Position numbers and translations under genes: made by a program. From positions 182,409 through 246,408 of the forward strand of contig NZ_JWJH01000017.1 of assembly GCF_000949865.1 (NCBI RefSeq): a stretch of DNA of 64,000 nt. The letters run 5' to 3'. This DNA is from Rhizobium nepotum 39/7 (GTDB lineage: Bacteria > Pseudomonadota > Alphaproteobacteria > Rhizobiales > Rhizobiaceae). Below the pieces are notes generated by a model. The model was not told the DNA's origin. It made no database searches and saw only the letters and a program-made list of their open reading frames with translations. This document shows, piece by piece, positions 26,847 through 36,323 of this stretch (positions are counted from its first letter, which is position 1; each line of letters starts with the position of its first letter).

Positions 26847-28360
26847 TACTCCGCCGCAAGCTTCGCGACATCCTCTGCCGCATCCGCATCGCCGGGTGCG
26901 GTCTTTGCGTCGAGATCGGGGAAAGCCACGATGCGTTTGCCGGAGAAATCGGCATGCACCACCACAAGCTCCTTCTCCTCGAAATAGCCGAGAAGCCGCC
27001 GCGCACGGCGGGCGGAATGGGTGCCGTAAGCGCGGGCGATACGGGCGTCGGACGGGCAAGGCTCCTCATTGAGCGCCGCCTTGACCAGCAGCAGGAAAAC
27101 ACCCTGCAAGTCGTCGGAAACAGACATCGACAGTTCCAGCGCCTTTTGCCAACCTTCGCTTGCCGCCATCGCCGCATCCACGCCGGAGCGGGCAATCGCC
27201 ACCTGCCGGCGGAATTCCGCAAGCGGCATCGGCGTGCCGGGAATGCGGCGCATGCGGGCGCGCACCAGAAAGTCCTGATACAGCACGGCATCGGTGCGAT
27301 AGGCCGACTGCGGATCGTCGAGAATTTCGGCAAGCATGGCCGCAATCTTCTCCTCGCGCTCCTCCGGCGTCATTTCAACCTGGCCGGCGCGTGGCTGATC
27401 CGTGGAGGGTCCAGCGGCGGCGGGGGTGGAGCGGGATAGTTCCGCCAGAATATCGGTGGTCGGGCGCGGTGCCGGTGGCGTGCGGCGCGTGGCGGGCCGG
27501 GTGAATTCCTCCGGATCCGGCGTGAAGATCAGGTCTTCCACATCCTGTGGTGCATCCGGCAGCGGCATCAGCTTCGGCGAGGACGAGCGCGCCGAGGTTT
27601 CCACTGTTCCAATGACGATGGGCAACGGGCGGCGCGACAGCGCAGGCCCAAGCGCCACGAAATTGCCGCGCTGCAGATCGCGGAACATTTCCGCCTGCCG
27701 CCGGTCCATGCCGAGCAGATCGGCGGCGCGCGCCATGTCGATATCGAGAAAGGTGCGGCCCATCAGGAAGTTCGAAGCTTCTGCCGCCACGTTCTTGGCG
27801 AGCTTGGCCAGACGCTGCGTGGCGATGACGCCCGCAAGCCCGCGCTTTCGCCCACGGCACATCAGATTGGTCATCGCGCCGAGCGACGCCTTGCGCGCAT
27901 CCTCGGTCACTTCTCCAGCAACGGAGGGCGCAAACATCTGCGCCTCATCCACCACGACAAGCACGGGATACCAGAATTCACGATCGGCATCGAACATGCC
28001 GTTGAGGAATGCGGCTGCGGCACGCATCTGCTGTTCGACATCAAGACCTTCGAGCGTCAGCACGCAGGAGACGCGGTGCTGGCGGATGCGGTTCGCGATG
28101 CCCGCAAGCTCGGCTTCGGTGCGCTCTCCATCCACCACCACATGACCGAACTTGTCGGACAGCGTGACGAAATCGCCCTCGGGATCGATGATGACCTGCT
28201 GCACCCATTGCGCCGATTGCTCCAGAAGCCGGCGCAGGAGGTGCGACTTGCCGGACCCGGAATTGCCCTGCACCAACAGGCGTGTCGCAAGCAATTCTTC
28301 AATATCGAGCTTGGCCGCCTGCCCGCCCGATAGGGTCCCCATGTCGATGCCGACCTGCAA
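26846..28360 (-). CDS. HerA-like (DUF87) ATP-binding protein
   Basis: A 504-residue FtsK/HerA-superfamily ATPase. Walker A GNSGSGKS is at 32-39, Walker B VVVDEAQMF at about 135-143, and the GRKRGLAGVIATQR sensor region follows. The second half is a Pro/Thr-rich linker and a winged-helix-like C-terminus (ARAYGTHSARRARRLLGYFEEKELV). HerA proteins are hexameric DNA translocases usually paired with NurA nuclease; none is nearby. It starts with TTG, with GAGGA about 10 bases upstream. Confidence 0.88.
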   Translation of the reverse strand: MQVGIDMGTLSGGQAAKLDIEELLATRLLVQGNSGSGKSHLLRRLLEQSAQWVQQVIIDPEGDFVTLSDKFGHVVVDGERTEAELAGIANRIRQHRVSCVLTLEGLDVEQQMRAAAAFLNGMFDADREFWYPVLVVVDEAQMFAPSVAGEVTEDARKASLGAMTNLMCRGRKRGLAGVIATQRLAKLAKNVAAEASNFLMGRTFLDIDMARAADLLGMDRRQAEMFRDLQRGNFVALGPALSRRPLPIVIGTVETSARSSSPKLMPLPDAPQDVEDLIFTPDPEEFTRPATRRTPPAPRPTTDILAELSRSTPAAAGPSTDQPRAGQVEMTPEEREEKIAAMLAEILDDPQSAYRTDAVLYQDFLVRARMRRIPGTPMPLAEFRRQVAIARSGVDAAMAASEGWQKALELSMSVSDDLQGVFLLLVKAALNEEPCPSDARIARAYGTHSARRARRLLGYFEEKELVVVHADFSGKRIVAFPDLDAKTAPGDADAAEDVAKLAAE

Positions 28361-28486
28361 TGTTCAATTCCTCGTGCTCGATCAAATCGCGCCGATTCCC
28401 GTGCGGGCGGCCGAACATGCTCTTTACCAAAAAATCCGGGATTGCGTCTGTTACATCCACACAATGCACAGGCAATTGCGCCGCAC

Positions 28487-29374
28487 CTACGCGGCCCCGG
28501 ACGAGACCCGCGAAAATGAAAGCCGCCTGCCGAACACATTCAGCATCAGTCCGATGATGACCAACGCGGCACCGACCACTTCGAAGACAGTAATATGCTC
28601 CGCAAAAGCGAGATAGGCACTGACGAAACCGACAATCGGCACCAGCAGCGAAAACGGCGCCACCGTTCCGGCCGGATAACGCAGAAGCAGGTAACTCCAG
28701 ATGCCCGCGCCGACGATGGTCGCACCATAGGCCATGTAGATCACCACGAGAGCCATCGTCGGCGTCGCGTTGAGCAGCCCTTCCACAATCGCATCAGGTC
28801 CTTCCACCACCAGCGAAAGCAGGACCAACGGCAGAACGGGTACAAGGCTCGTCCATGCGACAAAGGAGACAGCGTTCACCTGGCCGATCCGGCGATTGAC
28901 GATATTGCCACAGGCCCAGGCAATGGCCGAGCCGACCCCCATCAGGAGCGGTATCAGCGCTGCGGCCGTCATACGCTCCACGCCGATGACCGCCAGCCCA
29001 CCAAAGGCAACGATCGCGCCGACGATCTGTGAAGGCAACGGCCGCTCGCCGAGAAACACCACGGCCAGCGCCAGCGTGAAGAAGGCCTGCGACTGCATGA
29101 CGAGCGAGGCAAGCCCCGCCGGCAGGCCGAGCTTGATGGCCGGGTAAAGCAGGCCGAATTGCACGAAACCCATCGCCATGCCGTAAACGATCATATGCCG
29201 CCACGGCACATTGGGTTTCGGCAGGAAGAACACCAACGGCACGGCCGCAAAGAGATAGCGCACCCCCGTCAGAAACAAGGGCGGCATGTCGGCGACGCCG
29301 ATCTTGATGGCAACGAAGTTGAAGCCCCACAAAAACACGGTGATCAGGGCAAGAAGAATATGCGGCATTGCCAT
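28487..29374 (-). CDS. EamA/RhaT-family DMT transporter
   Basis: A 295-residue protein with ten hydrophobic helices arranged as two EamA repeats; the first starts LLALITVFLWGFNFVAIKIG and the second covers the region from AIAWACGNIVNRRIG to the end. Such drug/metabolite transporters usually export amino acids or related metabolites across the inner membrane. A LysE exporter gene lies 37 bp upstream on the same strand. ATG 29374 or 29368 are both possible starts. Confidence 0.9.
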   Translation of the reverse strand: MAMPHILLALITVFLWGFNFVAIKIGVADMPPLFLTGVRYLFAAVPLVFFLPKPNVPWRHMIVYGMAMGFVQFGLLYPAIKLGLPAGLASLVMQSQAFFTLALAVVFLGERPLPSQIVGAIVAFGGLAVIGVERMTAAALIPLLMGVGSAIAWACGNIVNRRIGQVNAVSFVAWTSLVPVLPLVLLSLVVEGPDAIVEGLLNATPTMALVVIYMAYGATIVGAGIWSYLLLRYPAGTVAPFSLLVPIVGFVSAYLAFAEHITVFEVVGAALVIIGLMLNVFGRRLSFSRVSSGAA

Positions 29375-29411
29375 TTTGTTATGTCCGAATTTCAGGCGGT
29401 CGACAGGCGCT

Positions 29412-30050
29412 TTACGCCGAAACCGCCCTCTTCCAGCCAAACGTAATGAGACCCGCGCCGATCAGGAGACCGCCGCCCGTGCGGTTGACAATGCGCTGAA
29501 CCCTAGGCTTGCGGATCGTATTGCGGGCAGCACTTGCCAGAAGTCCATAAAGGGCCGCGTTACAGGTGGCAAGTACCAGGAATGTCGCTTCGAAAATCAG
29601 CACCTGCGGCCAGAAGGGCAGCGTCGGCACCAGGAACTGCGGCAGGAAGGCAACGAAAAACACGATGCTTTTCGGGTTTAACGCCGTGACGATATAAGCG
29701 TGCAGGAAGATTTTAAGCGGCCTTTCACGGCCCGTTACGCCGGTGCCTTCCGCACCTTCGCCGCCAACCGGCGAACGCCACAGCTTGATGCCGAGATAGA
29801 TGAGGTAAGCCGCACCAACCCATTTCAGGCCGGTGAAAAGGGCCGCCGATGTGGCAAGCAGCGCCCCAAGCCCCAGCATCGAGGCCGTCATCGCGGTGAA
29901 ATCACCAAGCGCCACACCCGTCACCGTCGCCGTGCTCGCTTTGCGCCCGTGTCCGAGCGCATAGGAAATCACCAGCAATATCGTCGGTCCCGGAATAGCG
30001 AGCATGATGGCGGATGCGGCCACGAAGGCCAGCCAGTTCTCGAGTGGCAT
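29412..30050 (-). CDS. LysE/RhtB-family amino-acid exporter
   Basis: A 212-residue protein with six hydrophobic helices. The LysE signature IPGPTILLVISYALGHGRK follows the first helix, and LNPKSIVFFVAFLPQFL lies in the middle. The family exports lysine, threonine, homoserine lactone and similar compounds; the substrate here is unknown. GGGGAG precedes ATG 30050. It is probably co-transcribed with the EamA gene downstream. Confidence 0.93.
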   Translation of the reverse strand: MPLENWLAFVAASAIMLAIPGPTILLVISYALGHGRKASTATVTGVALGDFTAMTASMLGLGALLATSAALFTGLKWVGAAYLIYLGIKLWRSPVGGEGAEGTGVTGRERPLKIFLHAYIVTALNPKSIVFFVAFLPQFLVPTLPFWPQVLIFEATFLVLATCNAALYGLLASAARNTIRKPRVQRIVNRTGGGLLIGAGLITFGWKRAVSA

Positions 30051-30125
30051 GATGAAATCTCCCCTTACCTGATTTGCCGAGCAAGCCATCAAAAGCGCCC
30101 GGTATCAAGCCATATTTTTTGAGGA

Positions 30126-30413
30126 TCATGCCGCTTTGTCATCGAGCGGGCGAATGGGCGGCTGTTCCCGTTTCATCGCCTGTGCAAGTTCGTAATTCGA
30201 CTGCATGGCAAGCCATGCACGCGCCGTGCTGACCCCTGCCCGCTCCAGCCGCAGGGCAAGATCAGGGCTGACGCCTGCCCGCCCGTTCAACACGCGCGAA
30301 AGCGCCACACGGGACATGCCTAGCCTTTCCGCAGCGTCTGTTACGGAAAGCTGAAGCGCGACAATGACCTCCTCCCGTAGCAACTCACCGGGGTGAACCG
30401 GAAATTTCATCAT
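30126..30413 (-). CDS. HigA-family XRE transcriptional regulator (orphan antitoxin)
   Basis: A 95-residue HigA/VapI-type protein: FPVHPGELLREEVI at the start, then an XRE helix-turn-helix (SVTDAAERLGMSRVALSRVLNGRAGVSPD) and the AWLAMQSNYEL C-terminal motif of the family. It begins MM; ATG 30413 is given. No higB toxin gene stands upstream, where an intergenic palindrome and a DUF1127 gene are found instead, so it is an orphan antitoxin or free-standing repressor. Confidence 0.88.
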   Translation of the reverse strand: MMKFPVHPGELLREEVIVALQLSVTDAAERLGMSRVALSRVLNGRAGVSPDLALRLERAGVSTARAWLAMQSNYELAQAMKREQPPIRPLDDKAA

Positions 30414-30446
30414 TCGAACCACTCCCTTCAATGAATATGCGACGTC

Positions 30447-30536
30447 ATCCAAGGCCTTGCGCCGAGGCTCCGCCAACGTATCGGAAAATCGAAACGTGAG
30501 CAGATGCTCGGGACAGGCCCGAGCATGACGGAGAGA
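30447..30536. repeat. RIME-like palindromic element
   Basis: Begins GACGTCATCC and ends CATGACGGAG. Its core is a 9-bp stem ATGCTCGGG (30504-30512) and CCCGAGCAT (30518-30526) with a 5-base loop. It lies immediately upstream of the orphan HigA gene and is related to the elements at 33074 and 36324. Confidence 0.65.
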
Positions 30537-30614
30537 AGATGATCACTCCGCAAACAACACGAACAATCCATTCGTTTTGAATCGTATCAGTGCCACAACA
30601 ACATTGAGCGACAC

Positions 30615-30650
30615 AGACAAAGCCTCCCCGGCATTTTCTCGCCGGAGAGG
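30615..30650 (-). terminator. Probable terminator of the DUF1127 gene
   Basis: CCTCCCCGGC at 30623-30632 and GCCGGAGAGG at 30641-30650 form a 10-bp stem with one mismatch, just downstream of the DUF1127 stop codon on the minus strand. The T-run is short. Confidence 0.5.
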
Positions 30651-30659
30651 TCGCCGCCA

Positions 30660-30899
30660 TCAAAACCTCGGCGCCCAGTGAGGAGCGGCCCATTCCCGCC
30701 GCCTTTTGCGGGCCGATGGTTCCAGGCCGATATCGTCCAGCAGGCGTTCAGGCAGATCGGCAAGATCGGTCGGCGGTAGACGCGGCACCATCGCCGCGAC
30801 GAGAACAGCCTTCAGGGTTTTCCAGACGCCGAATGTGACGAACAGACGGTCGACCGCATCCGGCAGCGCATATGCTACCAATGGTTGATTTTTCTGCAT
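30660..30899 (-). CDS. DUF1127-like small protein
   Basis: A 79-residue protein: a hydrophobic-amphipathic helix (VDRLFVTFGVWKTLKAVLVA) followed by the DUF1127-like tail DLADLPERLLDDIGLEPSARKRR. The classical Arg-rich centre is weaker than in the gene at 12402, so this is a divergent member. ATG 30899 is taken as the start; codons back to 30998 have no support. Confidence 0.65.
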   Translation of the reverse strand: MQKNQPLVAYALPDAVDRLFVTFGVWKTLKAVLVAAMVPRLPPTDLADLPERLLDDIGLEPSARKRRREWAAPHWAPRF

Positions 30900-31056
30900 G
30901 GGAAATCCATCCCGGCGCGACGAAGCGACCAGGTCCTTTATCGATGGATAAACGACATGCCGGAACGGCGGGCACAACACGCGGAAGCGCTGACGCACAA
31001 TTCAGATGTCGAACGAAGTGAAAATGCCAAACGGCAAGGGAATCAGGCCATAAGCC

Positions 31057-31152
31057 TTATCGGAGGTCGATGCCTCGGGACATGTAACCACAGAAGACCA
31101 TGCCGGAAATGCCAGACATGCCGTTAAGGCGCATATTCATATAGTCAGTCAT
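31057..31152 (-). CDS. 31-residue Met-rich small protein
   Basis: An ORF of 31 codons plus TAA. The start ATG at 31152 is preceded by a perfect AGGAGG with 6 intervening bases, and by TATAAA directly before that. The product (begins MTDYMNMRLNGMSG) has seven methionines, three of them within the first twelve residues, one cysteine and no clear membrane helix. It lies alone between a DUF1127 gene and murI on the same strand. No family is recognised; the strong ribosome site is the main evidence. Confidence 0.55.
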   Translation of the reverse strand: MTDYMNMRLNGMSGISGMVFCGYMSRGIDLR

Positions 31153-31277
31153 TCCACGCCTCCTTTTATAGCGGTTACAGACGAGAGACATGTTACACGA
31201 GATGCCGGCTGCGACAAGAGGCCGCAATCTCGAATTGCAAAACTCAAATGGGATAGATGCAAAAAAGCAACAAACAC

Positions 31278-32099
31278 TCAGGTCAACGAGACGCTGAGGC
31301 CAAAACCCTGCATCAGCCGCCGCGTGGCGAAATCCGGTTTGCCTGACGTGAACACGGCAAAGTCGAAACCATCGGGATGCTCCGCATCCTGCGGCAACGG
31401 CACCAGATGGCGGGCGCGCCGGGCGATCGCTTCGGCCGGGTCGAGCCAGTCCACCGGCCAGGGGGCCAGCCGGCGAAACATATTGGCCATGAAGGGATAA
31501 TGGGTGCAGGCGAGAACGACGATATCCGTGCGCCGACCGTCGCTCTCGATGAAGCAGGGCTCGATTTCGGCCAGCACCGCTTCGTCGGATATCGGCTCAC
31601 CTCTTATCCAGTTCTCCGCCATGCGCGCCAGATTTTCCGACCCCACGAGGCGGACATGACATTGCGAGGCGAAGGACTGGATGAGATCGCGCGTATAGGC
31701 GCGCTTGACGGTGCCCGGCGTCGCGAGCACGGAGACGAGACCGGAACGAGTGCGTTCGGCCGCCGGCTTGATGGCGGGAACGGTGCCGACGAAGGTCATG
31801 TCCGGAAATTTAGCCCGAAGATCGGCCCCGGCCAGCGTGAAGGCGGTGTTGCAGGCGATGACACAGACTTCAGGGCTGTAATCCTCAAGCAGCTTTTCGA
31901 AGAGCGCAAGAATGCGCGCCTTCAGCGCCTCCTCTTCCCAGCCGCCATAGGGAAAACCCGCATCGTCGGCCACATAGATGAAACCGCGCTCGGGCATCAG
32001 CACGCGCGCCTCGCGCAGAACCGTCAGCCCGCCAATGCCGGAATCGAACACCAGCACCGGTTTCAGCTCGTTGGCCGCCTCCTCACTCGTTTTCAGCAT
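31278..32099 (-). CDS. murI: Glutamate racemase
   Basis: A 273-residue cofactor-independent racemase that makes D-glutamate for peptidoglycan. The two catalytic cysteines are Cys83 in IACNTAFT and Cys198 in LACTHYPF, and the substrate loop [13 protein letters not shown] is intact. Its start overlaps the end of the upstream trmJ-like gene by 17 bp, so translation is probably coupled. Confidence 0.96.
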   Translation of the reverse strand: MLKTSEEAANELKPVLVFDSGIGGLTVLREARVLMPERGFIYVADDAGFPYGGWEEEALKARILALFEKLLEDYSPEVCVIACNTAFTLAGADLRAKFPDMTFVGTVPAIKPAAERTRSGLVSVLATPGTVKRAYTRDLIQSFASQCHVRLVGSENLARMAENWIRGEPISDEAVLAEIEPCFIESDGRRTDIVVLACTHYPFMANMFRRLAPWPVDWLDPAEAIARRARHLVPLPQDAEHPDGFDFAVFTSGKPDFATRRLMQGFGLSVSLT

Positions 32100-32925
32100 T
32101 CTCCCCCGTACCTTCCGCCGATATTCCCTCTGCCGTTTCCACCTTGCCGACCTGCTTCGGCCAGCGGCGGGGAAAACGGTCGAGCGTATTGATCACGCCC
32201 CGGAAGACGCTGATTTCCTGCTCGGAAAATCCGCGTCTCGACAGCACCGCACGTAGATTGTCGATCATTCTCGGCTTTTTTGGGAGCGGGTGGAAATAGC
32301 CACGCGCATCCAGCGCTTCCTCGATATGTTCGAACAGGCCGAAAACCTGCTCCTTGGTGGAGGGTCGCTGCTCGACCGGCTGGAAAAGCGTCTCCTCCAG
32401 ATCGTCCATGCCGGATTTCATCCACTCATAGGACATTAAAAGCACGGCCTGCGCGATGTTGAGCGAGGCGAAGGCGGGATTGACCGGAAATGTCACGATC
32501 TCGTCGGCCAGCGCCACTTCCTCATTGGTAAGCCCCCAGCGCTCGCGCCCGAACAGGATGCCGGTTCTGTCGCCCGTCTTGAACTTTGCACGCAGCGTCT
32601 CGGCGGCGATGCCTGGCGCACGCACCGGCTTGAAACCGTAACGCGCGCGCGCGGTGGTCGCGTAGACGAAGTTCAGGTCCTTGACCGCCTCTTCCAGCGT
32701 CTCGAATACCTTCGTTGCGTCGATGACATGATCTGCCTTGGAAGCGGCGGCACGCGCCTTCTCGCTCGGCCAGCCGTCGCGCGGATTGACGAGGCGCAAT
32801 TCGGCAAGGCCAAAATTGGCCATCGCCCGCGCCACCATGCCGATATTTTCGCCGAGCTGCGGTTCGACCAGAATGATCGCCGGGCCTTCCGCCAGAAGTT
32901 CAAGCTCGCTGTTTGTGCCTGCCAT
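32083..32925 (-). CDS. trmJ: TrmJ-type tRNA/rRNA 2'-O-methyltransferase (SPOUT)
   Basis: A 280-residue SPOUT methyltransferase: [20 protein letters not shown] at the start, [13 protein letters not shown] in the middle and the knot motif [16 protein letters not shown]-terminal helical extension of about 110 residues matches TrmJ, which methylates nucleotide 32 of several tRNAs. ATG 32925 opens the conserved region; extra codons to 32994 are unlikely. It is upstream of and overlaps murI. Confidence 0.88.
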   Translation of the reverse strand: MAGTNSELELLAEGPAIILVEPQLGENIGMVARAMANFGLAELRLVNPRDGWPSEKARAAASKADHVIDATKVFETLEEAVKDLNFVYATTARARYGFKPVRAPGIAAETLRAKFKTGDRTGILFGRERWGLTNEEVALADEIVTFPVNPAFASLNIAQAVLLMSYEWMKSGMDDLEETLFQPVEQRPSTKEQVFGLFEHIEEALDARGYFHPLPKKPRMIDNLRAVLSRRGFSEQEISVFRGVINTLDRFPRRWPKQVGKVETAEGISAEGTGENAENE

Positions 32926-33073
32926 CGTCGTTTTCCAGTTTGAAGCATTGCATCGATTTTTAGACCGATATCGTAAAGCGCGCTTCACTGGCATAGATCG
33001 GCGCCAAAATCAAAGCCGGAGCGGGCGGAAGTCTGGCTTCAGGCTACTGACGAAAGGGCCAAAAACCCAACGG

Positions 33074-33153
33074 CATCATCCTCGGACTTGATCCGAGGAT
33101 CCACAACCCATTGAAATCAATGGGTCCTCGGGTCAAGCCCGAGGATGACGTCG
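33074..33153. repeat. RIME-like 80-bp palindromic element, copy 1
   Basis: Contains three consecutive stems: ATCCTCGGA/TCCGAGGAT, CCCATTGA/TCAATGGG and TCCTCGGG/CCCGAGGA. It matches 36324-36403 at nearly every base and in the same orientation. It lies at the 3' end of the secreted-protein gene. Confidence 0.8.
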
Positions 33154-33201
33154 AGTTTGGTTGGGATTTTGTCGCCAAATTCCCGCTCACAGGACGCCCT
33201 C

Positions 33202-33732
33202 TTATTCGCCCTTGATGATCGTCGCCATCTCTTCGCGCAGCGAATCCCTGCCCTCATCGCCAACCCGGTGAATGTCGCTGATGACTGGCTGGCCATTTTC
33301 CTCGATCACGTCGAAATGCACCTCGTCCACCGTCGCCTTCATCTCGGCCTCGTCCATGCAGGCCCAGAGCTTGAACTTCGCCGTCACATCCGTCACGCCG
33401 TCCTTCACCGCACCCGGCGTTACGGAAACATCCGCCAGCGGGCAGCCATCCTGCGAATTCGTCACCACATCGTAACCGAAGGGATCGCCGGTCGCGCCGC
33501 TTTCCGCCTCGTAAGCCGGCTTCTTGGAGGCCTCGCGATATTGCGCGACGAAGTCCTTGCTGAACAGGCTGGTCAGCATGTCCTCGTCGAAGATGTATTT
33601 CCAGTTTTCCGCATCGCCGGACCAGTTCTTGACGGTGATATCCATCACCTTCTGGACGGGATCGGCAGGCCCGGCCGCAAGAGCGCTGTGGGAAACGAGG
33701 ACGGCGGCAGTAAGGAGCAGAAGATTCCGCAT
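33202..33732 (-). CDS. Secreted hypothetical protein
   Basis: A 176-residue protein with a clear signal peptide (about residues 1-19, LLLTAAVLVSHSALA). The mature part is acidic, with two cysteines (QDGCPLAD and LWACMDE) that may form a disulfide, and a C-terminal SDIHRVGDEGRDSLREEM segment. It resembles small NTF2-like/DUF periplasmic proteins of rhizobia, but I cannot name the family. ATG 33732 opens the signal peptide. Confidence 0.68.
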   Translation of the reverse strand: MRNLLLLTAAVLVSHSALAAGPADPVQKVMDITVKNWSGDAENWKYIFDEDMLTSLFSKDFVAQYREASKKPAYEAESGATGDPFGYDVVTNSQDGCPLADVSVTPGAVKDGVTDVTAKFKLWACMDEAEMKATVDEVHFDVIEENGQPVISDIHRVGDEGRDSLREEMATIIKGE

Positions 33733-33947
33733 GATGTAATCCCGGGGTAGGCCGCGAAGGCGGGCGAAGCGATTCGCCTGACTGTATTCAGGCAATATGG
33801 TTTGGCAATGCGCAAAGCGTTATTGCACCGCGCCAAAAAAGCGCCCCCCATGGCTTTGCCTCAGACGCTCGCAATGCTATAGCCGCACCGGATATTTTTC
33901 CGAATACCGGCGTCATCAGGCGCCACAGCTTCGAAGGTGAGGAATTC

Positions 33948-35162
33948 ATGGCAAAGATCAAGGTAGCCAATCCAGTCGTTGATCTCGACGGCGACGAAAT
34001 GACCCGTATCATCTGGCAGCTCATCAAGGACAAGCTGATCCTGCCATACCTCGATCTCGACATCGAATATTACGACCTCTCGGTCGAAAACCGCGATGCC
34101 ACCAACGACCAGGTCACAGTCGATGCGGCACACGCCATCAAGAAGCACGGCGTCGGCATCAAATGCGCGACGATCACCCCCGACGAGCAGCGCGTCGAGG
34201 AGTTCGGCCTCAAGCAGATGTGGAAAAGCCCGAACGGCACGATCCGCAACATTCTGGGCGGCGTCATCTTCCGCGAGCCGATCATCTGCAAGAACGTTCC
34301 GCGCCTCGTTCCCGGCTGGACCAAGCCCATCGTCGTCGGTCGTCATGCCTTCGGCGACCAGTACAAGGCAACCGATTTCAAGTTCCCCGGCAAGGGCAAG
34401 CTGACGATCAAGTTCGTCGGTGAAGACGGTCAGGTCATCGAAAAGGACGTCTTCGACGCTCCCGGCGCCGGCGTCGCCATGGCCATGTACAACCTCGACG
34501 AATCCATCCGCGAATTCGCCCGCGCATCCATGATGTACGGCCTGATGCGCAAGTGGCCGGTTTACCTGTCCACCAAGAACACCATCCTCAAGGCCTATGA
34601 CGGCCGCTTCAAGGACATCTTCGAAGAAGTCTACCAGGCCGAGTTCAAGGCGAAGTTCGACGAAATCGGCATCATCTATGAACACCGCCTGATCGACGAC
34701 ATGGTTGCTTCCGCTCTGAAGTGGTCCGGCGGCTACGTCTGGGCCTGCAAGAACTACGATGGTGACGTGCAGTCCGACACGGTTGCTCAAGGGTTCGGCT
34801 CGCTCGGCCTGATGACATCCGTTCTTCTGTCTCCGGACGGCCGCACGGTCGAAGCCGAAGCTGCGCACGGCACGGTTACGCGCCACTACCGCCAGCACCA
34901 GAAGGGTCAGGAAACCTCGACCAACTCGATCGCCTCGATCTTCGCCTGGACGCGTGGCCTCGCCCACCGCGCCAAGCTGGACGACAACGCGGAACTCGCA
35001 AAATTCGCAGCGACGCTCGAAACCGTCTGCGTCGACACCGTCGAAAGCGGTTTCATGACCAAGGATCTGGCCCTCCTCATCGGACCGGACCAGCCCTGGC
35101 TCTCCACCACGGCCTTCCTCGACAAGATCGATGAAAACCTCAAGACGGCAATGTCGGCCTGA
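33948..35162 (+). CDS. icd: NADP-dependent isocitrate dehydrogenase
   Basis: A 404-residue TCA-cycle enzyme of the eukaryote-like/alphaproteobacterial IDH type. Substrate and metal motifs are present: [12 protein letters not shown] at the start, [13 protein letters not shown], the [11 protein letters not shown] loop and [12 protein letters not shown] with the NADP-binding residues. Length is standard. It is monocistronic with its own terminator. Confidence 0.97.
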   Translation: MAKIKVANPVVDLDGDEMTRIIWQLIKDKLILPYLDLDIEYYDLSVENRDATNDQVTVDAAHAIKKHGVGIKCATITPDEQRVEEFGLKQMWKSPNGTIRNILGGVIFREPIICKNVPRLVPGWTKPIVVGRHAFGDQYKATDFKFPGKGKLTIKFVGEDGQVIEKDVFDAPGAGVAMAMYNLDESIREFARASMMYGLMRKWPVYLSTKNTILKAYDGRFKDIFEEVYQAEFKAKFDEIGIIYEHRLIDDMVASALKWSGGYVWACKNYDGDVQSDTVAQGFGSLGLMTSVLLSPDGRTVEAEAAHGTVTRHYRQHQKGQETSTNSIASIFAWTRGLAHRAKLDDNAELAKFAATLETVCVDTVESGFMTKDLALLIGPDQPWLSTTAFLDKIDENLKTAMSA

Positions 35163-35200
35163 AGTAACAAGGCCATACCTGTCTGAATATTTGAACGTGA

Positions 35201-35233
35201 AAACCCGGCCGCAACGCCGGGTTTTCTTTTTTT
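35201..35233 (+). terminator. Intrinsic terminator of icd
   Basis: AACCCGGC at 35202-35209 pairs with GCCGGGTT at 35216-35223 and is followed by TTCTTTTTTT. Confidence 0.93.
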
Positions 35234-35498
35234 GCTCACAGTATCTTGATTAGGCGTTGCACTAGGCGCAGACTTCGATTCCGCACCGTGCCGAGGCCAT
35301 TACAACAATAAACAAAGCTGAAACAGCGTCTACTTACACATAACCTACCCGGCACAGTCAAAATTTCAAGGACGCATCGGCGCAAACTTGAGAAATGCGG
35401 AAATGATGCTGGGAACTATAAAAAGGCACCGTGTCGGCGCGAAATCCACACAGGTTTTCCCGTGACGCTTCGGCGATTTTGCTTGGGGAGGCAAAACC
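35234..35498. other. Spacer upstream of the glutathione S-transferase gene
   Basis: About 265 bp with no gene. A GAACTATAAAAAGG sequence near 35412 could supply a -10 region, and GGGGAGG at about 35486 is the ribosome site of the next gene. Nothing else is recognised. Confidence 0.4.
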
Positions 35499-36125
35499 AT
35501 GAGTGAACTGATCTTCTACACCAATCCCATGTCACGCGGACGCATTGCCCGCTGGATGCTCGAGGAAGTGGGCGTTCCGTATAAAACGGAGATACTGGGC
35601 TTCGAAACCGCGATGAAATCACCGGCCTACCGGCTGATAAACCCGATGGCCAAGGTGCCGGCCATCAAGCATGGCGATACTATCGTCACCGAGGCGGCAG
35701 CGATCTGCGCCTATCTCGCCGATGCCTTTCCCGGCGCGAACCTTGCCCCGACGCCGAAAGCGCGTGGGCTTTATTACCGCTGGATGTTCTTCGCCGCCGG
35801 TCCGCTGGAAATGGCGGTCAGCATGAAGGCCATGGGGTTCGAAGTGCCGAAGGAAAAGCTGCGCATGGCAGGCTGCGGCAGCTATGAGGATGTAATAAAC
35901 ACGCTTGAACGGGCCGTCAGCGAAAACCGCTTCGTCGCCGGCGATCTCTTCACCGCAGCGGATGTCTATGTCGGCGCCCATGTCGGCTGGGGCTTGCAGT
36001 TCGGCACGATCGAAAAACGACCGGCCTTTACCGACTATCTGGCGCACCTGACCGACCGCGCCGCCTTCAAGCGGGCCAATCAGCTTGACGAAGCGGCAGC
36101 GAAGGACTTACAGGCGGCGGGCTGA
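35499..36125 (+). CDS. Glutathione S-transferase
   Basis: A 208-residue two-domain GST: a thioredoxin-like N-terminus (LIFYTNPMSRGRIARWMLEE, with the glutathione-binding NPMAKVPAI cis-Pro and TEAAAICAYLA motifs) and an all-helical C-terminal domain. It may conjugate glutathione to electrophiles in the cytoplasm; the substrate is unknown. GGGGAGG precedes the ATG. Confidence 0.93.
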   Translation: MSELIFYTNPMSRGRIARWMLEEVGVPYKTEILGFETAMKSPAYRLINPMAKVPAIKHGDTIVTEAAAICAYLADAFPGANLAPTPKARGLYYRWMFFAAGPLEMAVSMKAMGFEVPKEKLRMAGCGSYEDVINTLERAVSENRFVAGDLFTAADVYVGAHVGWGLQFGTIEKRPAFTDYLAHLTDRAAFKRANQLDEAAAKDLQAAG

Positions 36126-36265
36126 AAATACGGGAAAGCCATTTTGCCCGGAAGCGGAACATCCGCCCTCGCAAAGATTACATACTGGATTATTCATTTT
36201 TGTGGCCGGCGTGGCCTTCGAATGCTCGTCCCATCCGTTGCCGGCTCGGGGTTTGAGATCCAGAA

Positions 36266-36293
36266 TCAAAAGGCGGGGTAAAATCCCGCCTTC
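36266..36293 (-). terminator. Probable terminator for alaS
   Basis: AAGGCGGG (36270-36277) and CCCGCCTT (36285-36292) form an 8-bp stem, with a short T-run on the minus strand. It is about 115 bp beyond the alaS stop, with a palindromic repeat between. Confidence 0.45.
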
Positions 36294-36323
36294 TACTCGC
36301 AAAGGTATAGGAACTTATTCCTA

